Shown piece by piece: positions 27,470 to 36,543 of a stretch of 64,000 nt of DNA (position 1 is its first letter; each line of letters begins with the position of its first letter). The notes beneath the pieces were generated by a model, which was not told the DNA's origin, ran no database searches, and saw nothing but the letters and a program-made list of their open reading frames with translations. The stretch is from contig NZ_MBFG01000010.1 in the NCBI RefSeq assembly GCF_001696685.1, positions 791 through 64,790 of the forward strand, in the 5' to 3' direction. The translations under genes and the position numbers were made by a program. The DNA is from Nosocomiicoccus ampullae. Lineage in GTDB: Bacteria > Bacillota > Bacilli > Staphylococcales > Salinicoccaceae.

Positions 27470-29426
27470 AGTACTCGTTAAAAACTTTACGAGTTCAGTG
27501 ATGTGGTTAACGGTCGGATATTTCTTATTATCATTACTATCATTACCGTTACCAATATATATATCATCACTGAATATGGGTGCTGAAGATTATGGAATGG
27601 CTTTTGGGAATGATAATGTATTATTCTTTTATGGGCATATTCATTTAGTTATTTCTATTATTTTCAGTGCGACGTTAGCGATCGTAATTTATAACTATAA
27701 AAACAAAGCGTACACGAATGATTTTATCCACAGTCTTCCAATTAAGCGACTCGCGATTTTTAATAGTGGTTTTTTTGTTGGTGTCGTCTCGATTTTAGTG
27801 CCGACACTACTTACAGCATTCGTCATCATGATTGAAAAATCATTTATCAGTATATCAATTTCAATGAAGCATATCGCTGTTTGGCTATTATTTATACTAA
27901 TTGCTCAAGTAATGGTATTTATTATCAGTGTGTTTGCTGGAATGTTCGTAAACTCAATTACACTGCATATCGAAATGATACTCATCATGATGTTTGTACC
28001 TTATGTATTATGGTTTGCGATTGTATTTAATGCAGCGACATTCTTTGACGGTATTATGCTATACACTGCTGGTGGATTTAGAACGCTACTTGAACCGATG
28101 GAAAACACAAGTATAGTCATATACTTATTTAAAGCATTTGGCGAAGGCGGATTTGGTGGCAGTTCGTTCATCGTTTGGTTAATCGTAATTATCGGATTAC
28201 TCGTCGGTAGTGCTTATCTATATAAAATTAGACGTAACGAGCGCGTCAACCAACCGTTTAACTATCAATTTATGTACTACGTACTCGTCGTATTACTATC
28301 GATTCTCGGAATGTTACTATTAAGTGGTGTATTATCATTACTTTTACCAGATTACAGAACGTTATCGATCTTAATCATTACGTTTAGTGCAGTCGTCACA
28401 TACGTATTTGTACTTATGTTTACTCAAGACACAGTGCGCATCAAATTCAGATTAAAAGAAGCGATGATTACACTAATCAGTGTTGTATTATTCTTAGTTG
28501 GATTCTTCGTTTACTGGGATCGTTATACGAGTTATATACCGAATGAAGCAGACATTAAAGGTGTAAACTATAACGATGGAAATGGTATTCACAATGTCAA
28601 CGTTAAAGACTCAGACAAGTTTAACGAAACCTATACGTTTGATATCGAAACAGACAAAATCAAAGAAGTACGTGATCTGCATAGCGAAATTGTACGCACG
28701 GATTCAGGTAGAAATAATGAAGAACTCGCACCAACTGTTACAATCACTTACTTACTAAAAAATGGTAAATTAGTGTCGCGTCAATTCGGAGAAATCAGTG
28801 CATCAAGCGACGTCGGACAGCGTATTATCAATTCAGATATACCATCGTTTAGTAAAGATAAAGACTTTTTATATCAAGTGAAAAGTGAGAAGTTTGAATC
28901 AATCTCAACAATGACAATTGGTAGTATGATGTTTGATCCAGAAGAGATATCATTAAAAGATTTCAATGTATTAGCTAAAGGTTATCAAAATGAGATGAAC
29001 AACATCGACACAGAATCTGATATATATGCTGAAACAGGAACTATTAATATAGAAGTGAACACGAATTACAATGTATTTAGTGCGTATTCCGGTCTGACAT
29101 CACTATACAACAAAGCACTTCAGTCATTTATGAAAGAACACGATTATGAGTTTAATGGTTACAGTGGAAATATGTTATATAAAGTCGATTTAAATAAAGT
29201 CGATGATGTGAAGCAACTATTTAATGATATTAAAACGAAGCCGTACAGTGAAGTATCTAAAAAGTACGATTTTGTCGAAGTAGCTGAAACAGACAAAGAA
29301 GAAGAATTTAATAAACTAAACGAACTGAACTTTGATATGTCAGGGGATACACTCTACATTATCGGAGATCATTACAACGATGGAGATGCACCAATGTATG
29401 TTGAATTATCAGTAGTTGTAAAGTAA
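27441..29426 (+). CDS. ABC transporter permease with large extracellular domain
   Basis: The 661-residue protein has about six to eight hydrophobic helices in residues 15-375. Its C-terminal ~290 residues are soluble, beginning after a final helix near VVLFLVGFFVYWDRY, and probably face outside. This layout suits exporters that detect antimicrobial peptides or move peptides. The ATG at 27441 lies inside the ATPase gene; the frame is open earlier, but that is ATPase coding sequence. It ends at a terminator. The substrate is unknown. Confidence 0.85.
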   Translation: MQSKTSLLNKVLVKNFTSSVMWLTVGYFLLSLLSLPLPIYISSLNMGAEDYGMAFGNDNVLFFYGHIHLVISIIFSATLAIVIYNYKNKAYTNDFIHSLPIKRLAIFNSGFFVGVVSILVPTLLTAFVIMIEKSFISISISMKHIAVWLLFILIAQVMVFIISVFAGMFVNSITLHIEMILIMMFVPYVLWFAIVFNAATFFDGIMLYTAGGFRTLLEPMENTSIVIYLFKAFGEGGFGGSSFIVWLIVIIGLLVGSAYLYKIRRNERVNQPFNYQFMYYVLVVLLSILGMLLLSGVLSLLLPDYRTLSILIITFSAVVTYVFVLMFTQDTVRIKFRLKEAMITLISVVLFLVGFFVYWDRYTSYIPNEADIKGVNYNDGNGIHNVNVKDSDKFNETYTFDIETDKIKEVRDLHSEIVRTDSGRNNEELAPTVTITYLLKNGKLVSRQFGEISASSDVGQRIINSDIPSFSKDKDFLYQVKSEKFESISTMTIGSMMFDPEEISLKDFNVLAKGYQNEMNNIDTESDIYAETGTINIEVNTNYNVFSAYSGLTSLYNKALQSFMKEHDYEFNGYSGNMLYKVDLNKVDDVKQLFNDIKTKPYSEVSKKYDFVEVAETDKEEEFNKLNELNFDMSGDTLYIIGDHYNDGDAPMYVELSVVVK

Positions 29427-29430
29427 AAGT

Positions 29431-29465
29431 TTAAGACTGTAGACATTGTCTACAGTCTTTTTTAG
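29431..29465 (+). terminator. Terminator of the GntR-ABC operon
   Basis: AAGACTGTAGAC and GTCTACAGTCTT form the stem (loop ATT), followed by a T run. Confidence 0.92.
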
Positions 29466-29720
29466 TTTTTCATCCGTAAAATTTCGGGATGGGATAGGTT
29501 GTTTCGTGTGTTAATTTTACGCAAATTGCATTTGCGTAAACGAGTTGTTGATTAGTTTGACGATTAGCGAGTTTGTGTTAACGAATCAGCACCTCTTTTT
29601 ACGTAAAAGCATTTTGTATTAAAAGATGAAAAACAATTTAACACAAAAACGATTTACGTAAAAATGAATTAATTTCGTTGACGCAAATTGCAGCACACGA
29701 TTGTTTCAACTAAAATATTC
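29466..29720. repeat. Intergenic stretch with TTTACGYAAA inverted repeats (locus D)
   Basis: This is most of a ~395-bp gap without a gene. It holds a perfect 10-bp inverted repeat TTTACGCAAA/TTTGCGTAAA (29516-29540), further TTACGTAAA palindromes near 29600 and 29655, and a second ACGCAAATTGCA near 29683. TTTTTCATC near 29467 and GATGAAAAA near 29624 face each other, echoing the linker of the repeat loci at 40.8, 50.4 and 58.1 kb. It lacks their TTTGTTA units, so it is at best a diverged relative. No plausible ORF is seen. Confidence 0.55.
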
Positions 29721-29821
29721 GTAAAAAACATAGCTATAGAGCAGAAAGGTTCTCCTTTTTAATGTATTAAGTTATACTTTAACGATATAAATTTTGTATA
29801 CTTATAGAAGGAGATGAGGCG

Positions 29822-30364
29822 ATGAAGACAAAGTATTTAAATAAAAAAAACTGGCGCCGAATTAGACATTCCGACTATAAAGAAGTATTAACAACATATG
29901 AAGGTAAAAAGGTTCTCATCGGATGCTATTATATTCATTCAGTGTATCATCCACTGACTGTGACGATTGTTGGTGAAAAGATTAAAGTTGCGGATGATAA
30001 TTTTAAATGGATTACAATGATGGGGGAAGGCGATCATTATAGTCTTACAGTAATGTTCGATGAGAATGATGAACCTGTTCAATATTATTTTGATATAAAT
30101 AAGTCAAACACGTTAGAACTCGGGCGAGCAAGAAGAGAAGATCTATATTTAGATGTTCTAGCTCTACCAGATGGCCGAAGCGAACTCGTCGACGAAGATG
30201 ACATCATTCGTGCATTAAAATACGGCCAAGTCACACCAGAAGAGAGAGATTTTGCCTATAAAGTTGCATCAGACGTCGAACGTTTAATAGACTATCAGTT
30301 TGACGAGGTCGTTAAAAGCGGGCAGTTTATGTATGAAATGATGGAGAGAGAAAATGAGATTTGA
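29822..30364 (+). CDS. DUF402 domain-containing protein
   Basis: The 180-residue protein matches the DUF402 fold by its central beta-strand region and the acidic motifs QYYFDINK and DLYLDVLALPDG. A DUF402 protein of S. aureus (Ntdp) hydrolyses nucleoside tri- and diphosphates with divalent metal. This one starts MKTKYLNKKNWRRI, more like a second staphylococcal DUF402 paralogue, so its substrate is not clear. GAAGGAG precedes the ATG. It overlaps the following LysR gene by 11 bp. Confidence 0.75.
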   Translation: MKTKYLNKKNWRRIRHSDYKEVLTTYEGKKVLIGCYYIHSVYHPLTVTIVGEKIKVADDNFKWITMMGEGDHYSLTVMFDENDEPVQYYFDINKSNTLELGRARREDLYLDVLALPDGRSELVDEDDIIRALKYGQVTPEERDFAYKVASDVERLIDYQFDEVVKSGQFMYEMMERENEI

Positions 30365-31202
30365 TGATTATGAATTACTCGTTACACTCGATAAAGAAAA
30401 GACGTTACGTCAAGCAGCTGAAGCGTTATATATATCGCAACCTGCTGTGAGTCAACGTTTAAAGACGATCGAGAATTACTGGGGTGTACAGATTTTTATC
30501 CGCACAAAAAAAGAACTCATTAAGACGAGTGCTGGTGAGAAGATTATCGAGCACGCGAAACAAATCGTTGAAACAGAACTCTTACTAAAAGAAAACATTC
30601 ATATTAATAAACACAAAGTTGAAGGTAAATTAAAAATCGGAGTGGCGTCGTTACTTGGGTATATGATTATGCCGACGTTACTAGAAAAGTTTTTAAAAAG
30701 ATATCCAAACGTTGATATACAGCTTGAGATTGGATCGTCTTCAAAAATTATTGATAACGTCGATCGATATCATTTAGCGATTATACGTGGCAATAAAATA
30801 TTAAATTTGGAAAATCGTTTATTATTTACAGATGAGCACTATTTAGTTGCGCCAAAAAATAAGTCGCTTGAAAACGAACCACTCATTGAATTTCAAGCAG
30901 ACCCTTGGTATATTAACCAGCTCAAACAATTTTTTGAAAAGAGTTTTAATAAACCGTATAAACCTCAACTCTATGTTGACCAAGTGACGACGTGCCGAGA
31001 ATTATTACTTAAAGGGGTCGGGATGACAGTACTGCCAACGATTATTACGAAGACGATGGATCTATCGAAATTCCATACTGAAAAAGTAGAAATTGACCAC
31101 GTACCATTGACGCGTTCGACGTATGTCGCGTACGATCATCAAATGGCAGAACTCCCGCAAGTGGAAAAGTTTTTAAAATTATTAGATGAAGAATATAAGT
31201 AG
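30354..31202 (+). CDS. LysR-family transcriptional regulator
   Basis: The 282-residue protein has an N-terminal winged HTH (about residues 3-62, TLRQAAEALYISQPAVSQRLKTIE) and a LysR substrate-binding domain. The effector is unknown. It overlaps the DUF402 gene upstream and is 8 bp from an MFS gene downstream, which it might regulate, although LysR targets are more often divergent. Confidence 0.92.
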   Translation: MRFDDYELLVTLDKEKTLRQAAEALYISQPAVSQRLKTIENYWGVQIFIRTKKELIKTSAGEKIIEHAKQIVETELLLKENIHINKHKVEGKLKIGVASLLGYMIMPTLLEKFLKRYPNVDIQLEIGSSSKIIDNVDRYHLAIIRGNKILNLENRLLFTDEHYLVAPKNKSLENEPLIEFQADPWYINQLKQFFEKSFNKPYKPQLYVDQVTTCRELLLKGVGMTVLPTIITKTMDLSKFHTEKVEIDHVPLTRSTYVAYDHQMAELPQVEKFLKLLDEEYK

Positions 31203-31210
31203 GAATTCGT

Positions 31211-32416
31211 ATGTTTAAAAAGTTATTTTCAATTGAGAACTATAAATTATTTTTAGTAAATATGATTTTATTCGGAATGGCAATCGCAATTACGGCGCCA
31301 TTCCTTGTACTTTTTATGACAGGAGAGCACGGTTTAACAATTACGCAGCACGGTATATTTATGGCTGCTGGAGCGATTGGGTCGTTTATCGTTAATACAA
31401 TTGTTGGGCGATTTAGTGATAAGCTATCGTTTGATAGAAAGTATTTATTACTCGTTGCTATCGTTATGGAGATTATTACGTTTAGTCTATTTTTAATCGT
31501 CAAAGATACGATAATTTTAGTTGTTGGATACGTAATATTCTTCTCACTCGGTGCACCTGGGATTCCGCAGTTATATGCATCAGCACGTGAATCTGTAAAT
31601 AAAGACAACGGAAATGACGCAAGGTTAAAAATATTTGCAAATACTGTTTTACGTTCGATGTTTAGCTTCGGATTTTTATTTGGTCCATTAATCGGGTCGA
31701 TTTTAATTGCGAGATACGATTTTACTGGGCTGTTTGTTGGAACGATGATTTTATTTGGTGTTGTCTTTATTACGACACTTTTTATTAAACCAGTAAAAAC
31801 AGAGCGAGAACTGTCTATTCAAGAAATCAATGAAAAAAGAGCGCCGTCATTATTTAGCGCGCCCGTCCTAATCGTGCCGTTTATTGCGTTTATAATGTTA
31901 CACGTCGGTCAGTGGGGGTATTTACTAAATATGCCTCTATACTTGACGGAAGTACTCGGTGAAGATAGAGGGAAAGTCGGAGTACTTGCATCGCTTTGTG
32001 CAGGATTAGAAGTGCCGTTTATGATTGGGATTGGCTGGATCGCGTCTCGATTTGAAACGAAACATTTACTCATGTTTGCTGGAGTTGTCGGAGGATTATT
32101 CTTCCTTTCGATTGGGCTATTCCAAAGTTTTACAGTTATACTTATTGGACAAGTGGTCCTTGCATTTTTCTTAGCAATTTTACTTGGATTAGGAATTAGT
32201 TATTTCCAAGATTTACTCCCTGACTTTCCAGGATACGCATCGACATTATTTGCGAATGCAATGGTCGTTGGTCAGTTGCTCGGAAACTTAATCGGAGGAT
32301 TTGTATCAGATATGTTTAGTGTGAATACTGCATTTTTAGTAAGCAGTGGTTTAATGTTTACGTCTGTCATATTGTTTATGTTTACGAAAACACAGTTTAG
32401 AGAAGGTGAGATTTAA
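31211..32416 (+). CDS. MFS transporter (sugar-efflux-like)
   Basis: This is a 401-residue major facilitator with about 12 helices. The helix 2-3 loop is VGRFSDKLSFDRKYLL, and the first half resembles SET-type sugar efflux transporters (FLVLFMTGEHGLTITQHG). That subfamily guess is tentative. It lies in a run of tightly spaced genes (DUF402, lysR, MFS, DUF456), with the next start directly adjoining its stop codon. Confidence 0.82.
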   Translation: MFKKLFSIENYKLFLVNMILFGMAIAITAPFLVLFMTGEHGLTITQHGIFMAAGAIGSFIVNTIVGRFSDKLSFDRKYLLLVAIVMEIITFSLFLIVKDTIILVVGYVIFFSLGAPGIPQLYASARESVNKDNGNDARLKIFANTVLRSMFSFGFLFGPLIGSILIARYDFTGLFVGTMILFGVVFITTLFIKPVKTERELSIQEINEKRAPSLFSAPVLIVPFIAFIMLHVGQWGYLLNMPLYLTEVLGEDRGKVGVLASLCAGLEVPFMIGIGWIASRFETKHLLMFAGVVGGLFFLSIGLFQSFTVILIGQVVLAFFLAILLGLGISYFQDLLPDFPGYASTLFANAMVVGQLLGNLIGGFVSDMFSVNTAFLVSSGLMFTSVILFMFTKTQFREGEI

Positions 32417-32899
32417 GTGGAAGCATTACTTTGGCTTTTAGTTGTTTTATCGTTTGTCATTGGATATGTTGGACTTGTATATCCAGTCATTCCGTCTATA
32501 TTTATGTATTGGCTCGGTGCTGCGATATACGCGTTCTTCATCGGTGATAATTTAGGAATTATGTTCTGGTTAATACTCGGTGTATTTACAGCACTTACGT
32601 TTGTCTCTGACATGGCGATCACAAAATATTACGTCGGCAAACTCGGAGGTACTAAACAAGGGGAATGGGCGGCGCTTATCGGTGTCGTATTAGGGATGTT
32701 TATATACCCACCTCTCGGTGTTATTTTTGTGCCCCTATTTTTAGTATTCTTTACAGAATTTGTCATTTATAAAGATGCATCGAAAGCATTAAAGGCAGCA
32801 CTTGGCAGTTTAGCTGCATTTGTAACGACGATTGTTTTTAAAGCAGTCGTTTACACATTAATTATTTTATGGTTCGTATTAGACGTATTTGTATTTTAA
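32417..32899 (+). CDS. DUF456 family membrane protein
   Basis: The 160-residue protein has four to five hydrophobic helices and the glycine-rich pattern of DUF456 (VGLVYPVIPSIFMYWLGA; KLGGTKQGEWAALIGVVLG). No function is established for the family. The start is GTG 32417, immediately after the stop of the MFS gene, so translation is coupled. A terminator shared with the convergent gene follows. Confidence 0.8.
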   Translation: MEALLWLLVVLSFVIGYVGLVYPVIPSIFMYWLGAAIYAFFIGDNLGIMFWLILGVFTALTFVSDMAITKYYVGKLGGTKQGEWAALIGVVLGMFIYPPLGVIFVPLFLVFFTEFVIYKDASKALKAALGSLAAFVTTIVFKAVVYTLIILWFVLDVFVF

Positions 32900-32928
32900 A
32901 AAAACGTCCCAAAATTGGGACGTTTTAT
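32900..32928. terminator. Bidirectional terminator
   Basis: AACGTCCCAAAATTGGGACG is a perfect palindromic core flanked by A and T runs, between convergent genes. Confidence 0.9.
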
Positions 32929-33179
32929 CAATTGTCTTGTTGTTTTAACGCTCTAAATATTAATACTGAAAACACAGCAATTACAATTAAATACACTGCG
33001 CCTAATATAGAATCGACTAACGGTTCGTTACCGACAAAAAAGCGAAGTGAAAATATAATAATAGAATGTGCGATAAGTAGTATGATCAATGAACGAGTAA
33101 CGTTTTTATTTTTAAAAAATACGACGAGCATTAAAATGATGAAAACAACAGTAACTCCGAGTTTAATCCATTCAAACAT
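32928..33179 (-). CDS. Small membrane protein, unknown function
   Basis: The 83-residue protein has three hydrophobic segments (about 5-22, 28-46 and 55-76) and a polar C-terminus (RALKQQDN). The ATG at 33179 is correctly placed after GAGGTGG; an in-frame GTG three codons upstream lies within that site. There is no recognised family. It is convergent with the DUF456 gene. Confidence 0.65.
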   Translation of the reverse strand: MFEWIKLGVTVVFIILMLVVFFKNKNVTRSLIILLIAHSIIIFSLRFFVGNEPLVDSILGAVYLIVIAVFSVLIFRALKQQDN

Positions 33180-33286
33180 TCGTTCCACCTCTTAAGTTTA
33201 GTATCGCTTAAAATGATAGAATCTACAAGAGAATTTTCAACGTATATGTGAAGTGCTATACTATTATTATATATGTAGGTGATGAT

Positions 33287-33529
33287 ATGAAACGTGTTTT
33301 AATATTGTTAATATGCACGGTGTTTCTCAGTGCGTGTAGTGGACAATCTCAAAAAGAAAAAGACATCCAAGCACTCGAAGAAAGCATTACAAACTTAGAA
33401 CGCCAAATTAACGAATTAAAAAGAGATAACGATGATTTAAAACAGAAGTTAAAAACGAAACAAGATGAACTCAGTCAAATCGAACAAGAAGATAATGAAA
33501 AAGATAAAGAAGATGAAGAAGAGGAGTAA
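33287..33529 (+). CDS. Small coiled-coil lipoprotein
   Basis: The 80-residue protein has a lipoprotein signal peptide with lipobox FLSAC (Cys at about residue 17). A heptad-rich coiled coil follows (IQALEESITNLERQINELK onward), and the tail is very acidic (DKEDEEEE). It is membrane-anchored on the outer face. The ATG 33287 is chosen over an upstream in-frame ATG because only it gives a proper signal peptide, with TAGGTGAT before it. It is followed after 5 bp by a small gene of unknown function. Confidence 0.75.
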   Translation: MKRVLILLICTVFLSACSGQSQKEKDIQALEESITNLERQINELKRDNDDLKQKLKTKQDELSQIEQEDNEKDKEDEEEE

Positions 33530-33534
33530 AGAGT

Positions 33535-33846
33535 ATGTACGAAAGTGATTTTGTCTTAATGGAAAACGAAACGATGTCTTTAGAAGCATTACGTCAAGAA
33601 CTCAGCAACATCATTCAAAATAAGTGCGTATATAACGCTGAACAAACGAAGCGTAGCGTCTCACAACAACCAAAACCTGAAGATCGTTACGACACGTTCT
33701 ACATTCATTTTGATGTTGAAGGTTCTAATGATTTTGTTAGCGTCGTAGCTGATGTAAGTAAAGAGAAGCATTTAGTCGATTATGATCTAAATGAAAAAGG
33801 ACTTACTGTAAAGTTAATTAACTATAATAAACGTGACCGACAATGA
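33535..33846 (+). CDS. Conserved hypothetical protein
   Basis: The 103-residue soluble protein has a helical N-terminus (MSLEALRQELSNIIQ) and a C-terminal beta-rich part (DTFYIHFDVEGSNDFVSVVADV). No motif is recognised. It overlaps the following acetyltransferase gene by 4 bp and lies 5 bp after the lipoprotein gene, so the three form a small operon. Confidence 0.65.
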   Translation: MYESDFVLMENETMSLEALRQELSNIIQNKCVYNAEQTKRSVSQQPKPEDRYDTFYIHFDVEGSNDFVSVVADVSKEKHLVDYDLNEKGLTVKLINYNKRDRQ

Positions 33847-34394
33847 CACATATCAAAACAAAGCGTTTATTATTAAGAGATTATACGTCGTCTGATATCG
33901 ATTGTATTCGAAACATGATGCGCGATAGAGATGTCGTACAGTACTTTCCAAGTCCGTTATCTGACGTTGAAATAGAAACGCTTGTGAGAGATATGTCAGG
34001 AAGCATTCGCGACAGAGGATTTGGAGTGTTTGCGGTAGAAAGAAAAAGTATTAATGAAATGATAGGAATCGCGGGCATTCGTATTAAACAGTACGACGAA
34101 CATCTAAATTTAGATGAAATCGAACATTTATTTCCGTGTGTTGAGTTATATTTATTACTTGACAAACGATACTGGAATCAAGGGCTCGCAACTGAAGCGG
34201 CTGAAGCGGTGATGAAGTTTGTACGTAAAAAAACAGACATTCAAGAAGTATATGCATTCACTTCCAAGCTCAATCTTCCGTGGTTAAATGTAATCGACAA
34301 AATCGGTATGGATCCTATATTTGAATATACGAACCCGTATTATGTAGAAGGGCATCGTAAAGCGGATAGTTTAATTTTTAAAATACACACATAA
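33843..34394 (+). CDS. GNAT-family acetyltransferase (RimJ/RimL-like)
   Basis: The 183-residue protein starts like RimJ/RimL enzymes (IKTKRLLLRDYTSSD). Its acetyl-CoA-binding region is in LLLDKRYWNQGLATEAAEAV, and the closing NVIDKIGM segment is typical. Family members acetylate protein N-termini or antibiotics; the substrate here is unknown. The ATGA overlap with the preceding gene indicates coupling. Confidence 0.85.
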   Translation: MTHIKTKRLLLRDYTSSDIDCIRNMMRDRDVVQYFPSPLSDVEIETLVRDMSGSIRDRGFGVFAVERKSINEMIGIAGIRIKQYDEHLNLDEIEHLFPCVELYLLLDKRYWNQGLATEAAEAVMKFVRKKTDIQEVYAFTSKLNLPWLNVIDKIGMDPIFEYTNPYYVEGHRKADSLIFKIHT

Positions 34395-34431
34395 AAACGG
34401 ACATCTTGAAATTAATCATGATGTCCGTTTT
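34395..34431. terminator. Bidirectional terminator
   Basis: AAAACGGACATC and GATGTCCGTTTT form the stem between convergent genes, with A and T tracts on both sides. Confidence 0.85.
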
Positions 34432-35008
34432 CTATATCTTCCCGACTACGTCCAGCAACTGGACGGAATTGTTTTAATTCGTCGAGTACGTTTTCGATTG
34501 AATCGAGTTTAATAATTAAATCTAAAAATCTGCGCTCTAAAAAGTCGTTTTCAATAAATGATTCAAATAAATCAAAAAGTGAATCATAATAACCATCTGT
34601 ATTGACGAGTGCAATTGGCTTTTGAGCGTGTCCAATTTGTCCACCGACAAATACTTGGAAAAACTCTTCCATCGTGCCTGCGCCACCAGGTAAAATGATG
34701 ATCGCATCCGCTTCGTCGATTAACATATCTTTACGTATGCTCATCGTGTCGACGATTTTCATGTTTTTAACGCGAGGGTGTGCCATTTCTTTATCGACTA
34801 ATACTGTCGGGATAATGCCAGTCACGTCGCCTCCAGCGTCTAACGCACCGTTCGCAACAGCTCCCATTAAACCGAGGCCGCCTCCACCATAAATGAGTTC
34901 GACATTTTCGTTTGCGAGCGTTTCGCCGAGCGTGTATGCATCTTCTCTAAATTTATCGCTATTACCTAAACGTGCACCACAAAAAACAGAAACCTTACTA
35001 ATTTCCAT
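34412..35008 (-). CDS. LOG-family nucleoside monophosphate phosphoribohydrolase-like protein (TIGR00730)
   Basis: The 198-residue protein has the two LOG motifs GGGGLGLMG and PGGAGTMEEFF. These mark enzymes that release bases from nucleoside 5'-monophosphates, named for plant cytokinin activation; bacterial roles are less clear. I choose the ATG at 35008, which overlaps the stop of the upstream gene in the arrangement TAATG and gives the normal N-terminus. An upstream in-frame ATG at 35032 lies within the neighbour. It probably forms an operon with the charged protein upstream. Confidence 0.85.
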   Translation of the reverse strand: MEISKVSVFCGARLGNSDKFREDAYTLGETLANENVELIYGGGGLGLMGAVANGALDAGGDVTGIIPTVLVDKEMAHPRVKNMKIVDTMSIRKDMLIDEADAIIILPGGAGTMEEFFQVFVGGQIGHAQKPIALVNTDGYYDSLFDLFESFIENDFLERRFLDLIIKLDSIENVLDELKQFRPVAGRSREDIENGHHD

Positions 35009-35760
35009 TAGTCGTTGTGTTTGTCTTTCCATTCGATAAATTGTTTTAGAGAATCAGATTTTTGATATTTCTCACCGTATCCTGTTTTTCTTCCGTGATT
35101 TTCGATGTGGCGCTCATTTTGACGGCGATGTTTACCAAATAGTGAGTCGTCTCTCTTTTCGGCTCTTTCAACTTTACGTTCTTTAGCTTCTTCACGAAGG
35201 TGTGCACTTCTTGGGTCGAGTAAATCTTTATGTTTTAAATGTAATGCACCTGGAGAATAATCATCTTCATACTCCGTTTGTTCAACGAATTGTTCATTGA
35301 GTTCTTTTACGTTTGTTGTGTCTGGTCTTTCAGTAGTCAATTTCTGATGTCCTTTCGATACGTTCATACGTGATTCTTTTTCATCGTGATTTAGAGTCTC
35401 TGTTGAAACGAGACTTTCCATACGTTTTTTACGATGTTTTTCTTTGTCAGCTTCAAACTGTGCCTCTAGTTTGTTAAGTTTACTTAACGATTTGTCGTGT
35501 GCTTTCATCTGTTTATTATACTCGCGCTTATCTTTTGAAGCGTGGTATTTTTCTGAAACGAAGTCACGCGTTTCGTTAAATCCTTTAACACCCGCTTCAG
35601 TGACAGTTTGTGTTTTATCTTTAGCTTTACTATATAAAATATTACTGTTTTTTGCGAGTTTTTGCACGTCTGGATGGTCTTTAATTTCATTTCTGTTTTT
35701 GAGTAATGGTACGAGTAAAACAGGTAAAATTGTCGCAGCCATTCTTAGCTTCTCTTTCAT
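35008..35760 (-). CDS. Highly charged hypothetical protein with N-terminal hydrophobic segment
   Basis: The 250-residue protein has one short hydrophobic stretch (about residues 8-20, AATILPVLLVPLL). The rest is almost entirely charged and polar, rich in Lys, Glu, Asp and Arg, with a likely coiled coil at about 75-115. No domain is recognised. GGAGG precedes the ATG. Its stop overlaps the LOG gene start by one base, so the two proteins may be made in fixed ratio. Confidence 0.7.
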   Translation of the reverse strand: MKEKLRMAATILPVLLVPLLKNRNEIKDHPDVQKLAKNSNILYSKAKDKTQTVTEAGVKGFNETRDFVSEKYHASKDKREYNKQMKAHDKSLSKLNKLEAQFEADKEKHRKKRMESLVSTETLNHDEKESRMNVSKGHQKLTTERPDTTNVKELNEQFVEQTEYEDDYSPGALHLKHKDLLDPRSAHLREEAKERKVERAEKRDDSLFGKHRRQNERHIENHGRKTGYGEKYQKSDSLKQFIEWKDKHND

Positions 35761-35885
35761 AAAAATAACCTCCGGTTAACGAATTACTTATTATTATAAC
35801 GTACCCGTTAATCATTTACACGAAACGGCTGTGTTTATAAAAATAAATAATCGGCAATATGTAAGTAAACGAGGAGGCGTTAATT

Positions 35886-36512
35886 ATGGCGTTAGATAAA
35901 ACTACACGCGTACAACATTTATTTATAGATTATCCAAATATCGGAGAGGTCATCCGTCCTTTATCACTTAAATTTGCTGTCGACGATACGGTAACAGTCG
36001 AAGATGTCGCGGTTAAAAATAATTTAGATGTAGAAGCTGTCGTGAACGATTTAAAAGACTTTGTAGAAGACGAGCATGTCACAAATTACGTCAATCATAC
36101 GAAGCAAAATCTTACAAAAACAGTACACGACCGTTATATCGAAGATTTAAAAGATGAACTACCCGTTTTACATGAATATGTTAAAAAAGTGTCGAAGAAA
36201 AAATTAAAAGACGAAAACGTGCATCACGCATACGATAAAGTCAAACAAGTTTTAAATGATTATAGTGAACTTCTCGAAGATACGGTACACCCGCTTGTCG
36301 TTTCAGATAAACATGCGGAAGTGTATAACGTAGAAGTTGAAAGTAAAGAAAAGGAAATCGTTAAAGGATTTGAGAAATTACGAGATGTCTCGAATGATTA
36401 TAATAGTGAGCCACTCGATGCTGATGTAGAATTTGTCTATGATAGATTAGAACGTTTAGAGCAGGTCGCTGTAGAAATGATTGCACTTGAACAATTAATT
36501 CGCCGAAAATAA
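35886..36512 (+). CDS. Degenerate RIC/ScdA-like protein lacking iron ligands
   Basis: The 208-residue protein aligns by eye over its length with ScdA/RIC di-iron repair proteins. The N-terminal VQHLFIDYPNIGEVIRPLSL corresponds to the DUF542 segment that normally ends in a CC pair. Helical central segments follow, and the C-terminal FVYDRLERLEQVAVEMIALE corresponds to the ScdA segment that carries HEHVHLEN. The Cys pair and most hemerythrin-type histidines are absent, so iron-sulfur repair by the known mechanism is unlikely. GAGGAGG precedes the ATG. It is a single gene ending at a shared terminator. The homology is inferred from memory of ScdA. Confidence 0.5.
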   Translation: MALDKTTRVQHLFIDYPNIGEVIRPLSLKFAVDDTVTVEDVAVKNNLDVEAVVNDLKDFVEDEHVTNYVNHTKQNLTKTVHDRYIEDLKDELPVLHEYVKKVSKKKLKDENVHHAYDKVKQVLNDYSELLEDTVHPLVVSDKHAEVYNVEVESKEKEIVKGFEKLRDVSNDYNSEPLDADVEFVYDRLERLEQVAVEMIALEQLIRRK

Positions 36513-36543
36513 TAATGACGCCACTTTTAAAAGTGGCGTCATT
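36513..36543. terminator. Bidirectional terminator between the RIC-like gene and phoR
   Basis: ATGACGCCACTTTTAAAAGT continues to GGCGTCAT as a perfect palindrome; a T run follows on each side. Confidence 0.9.
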
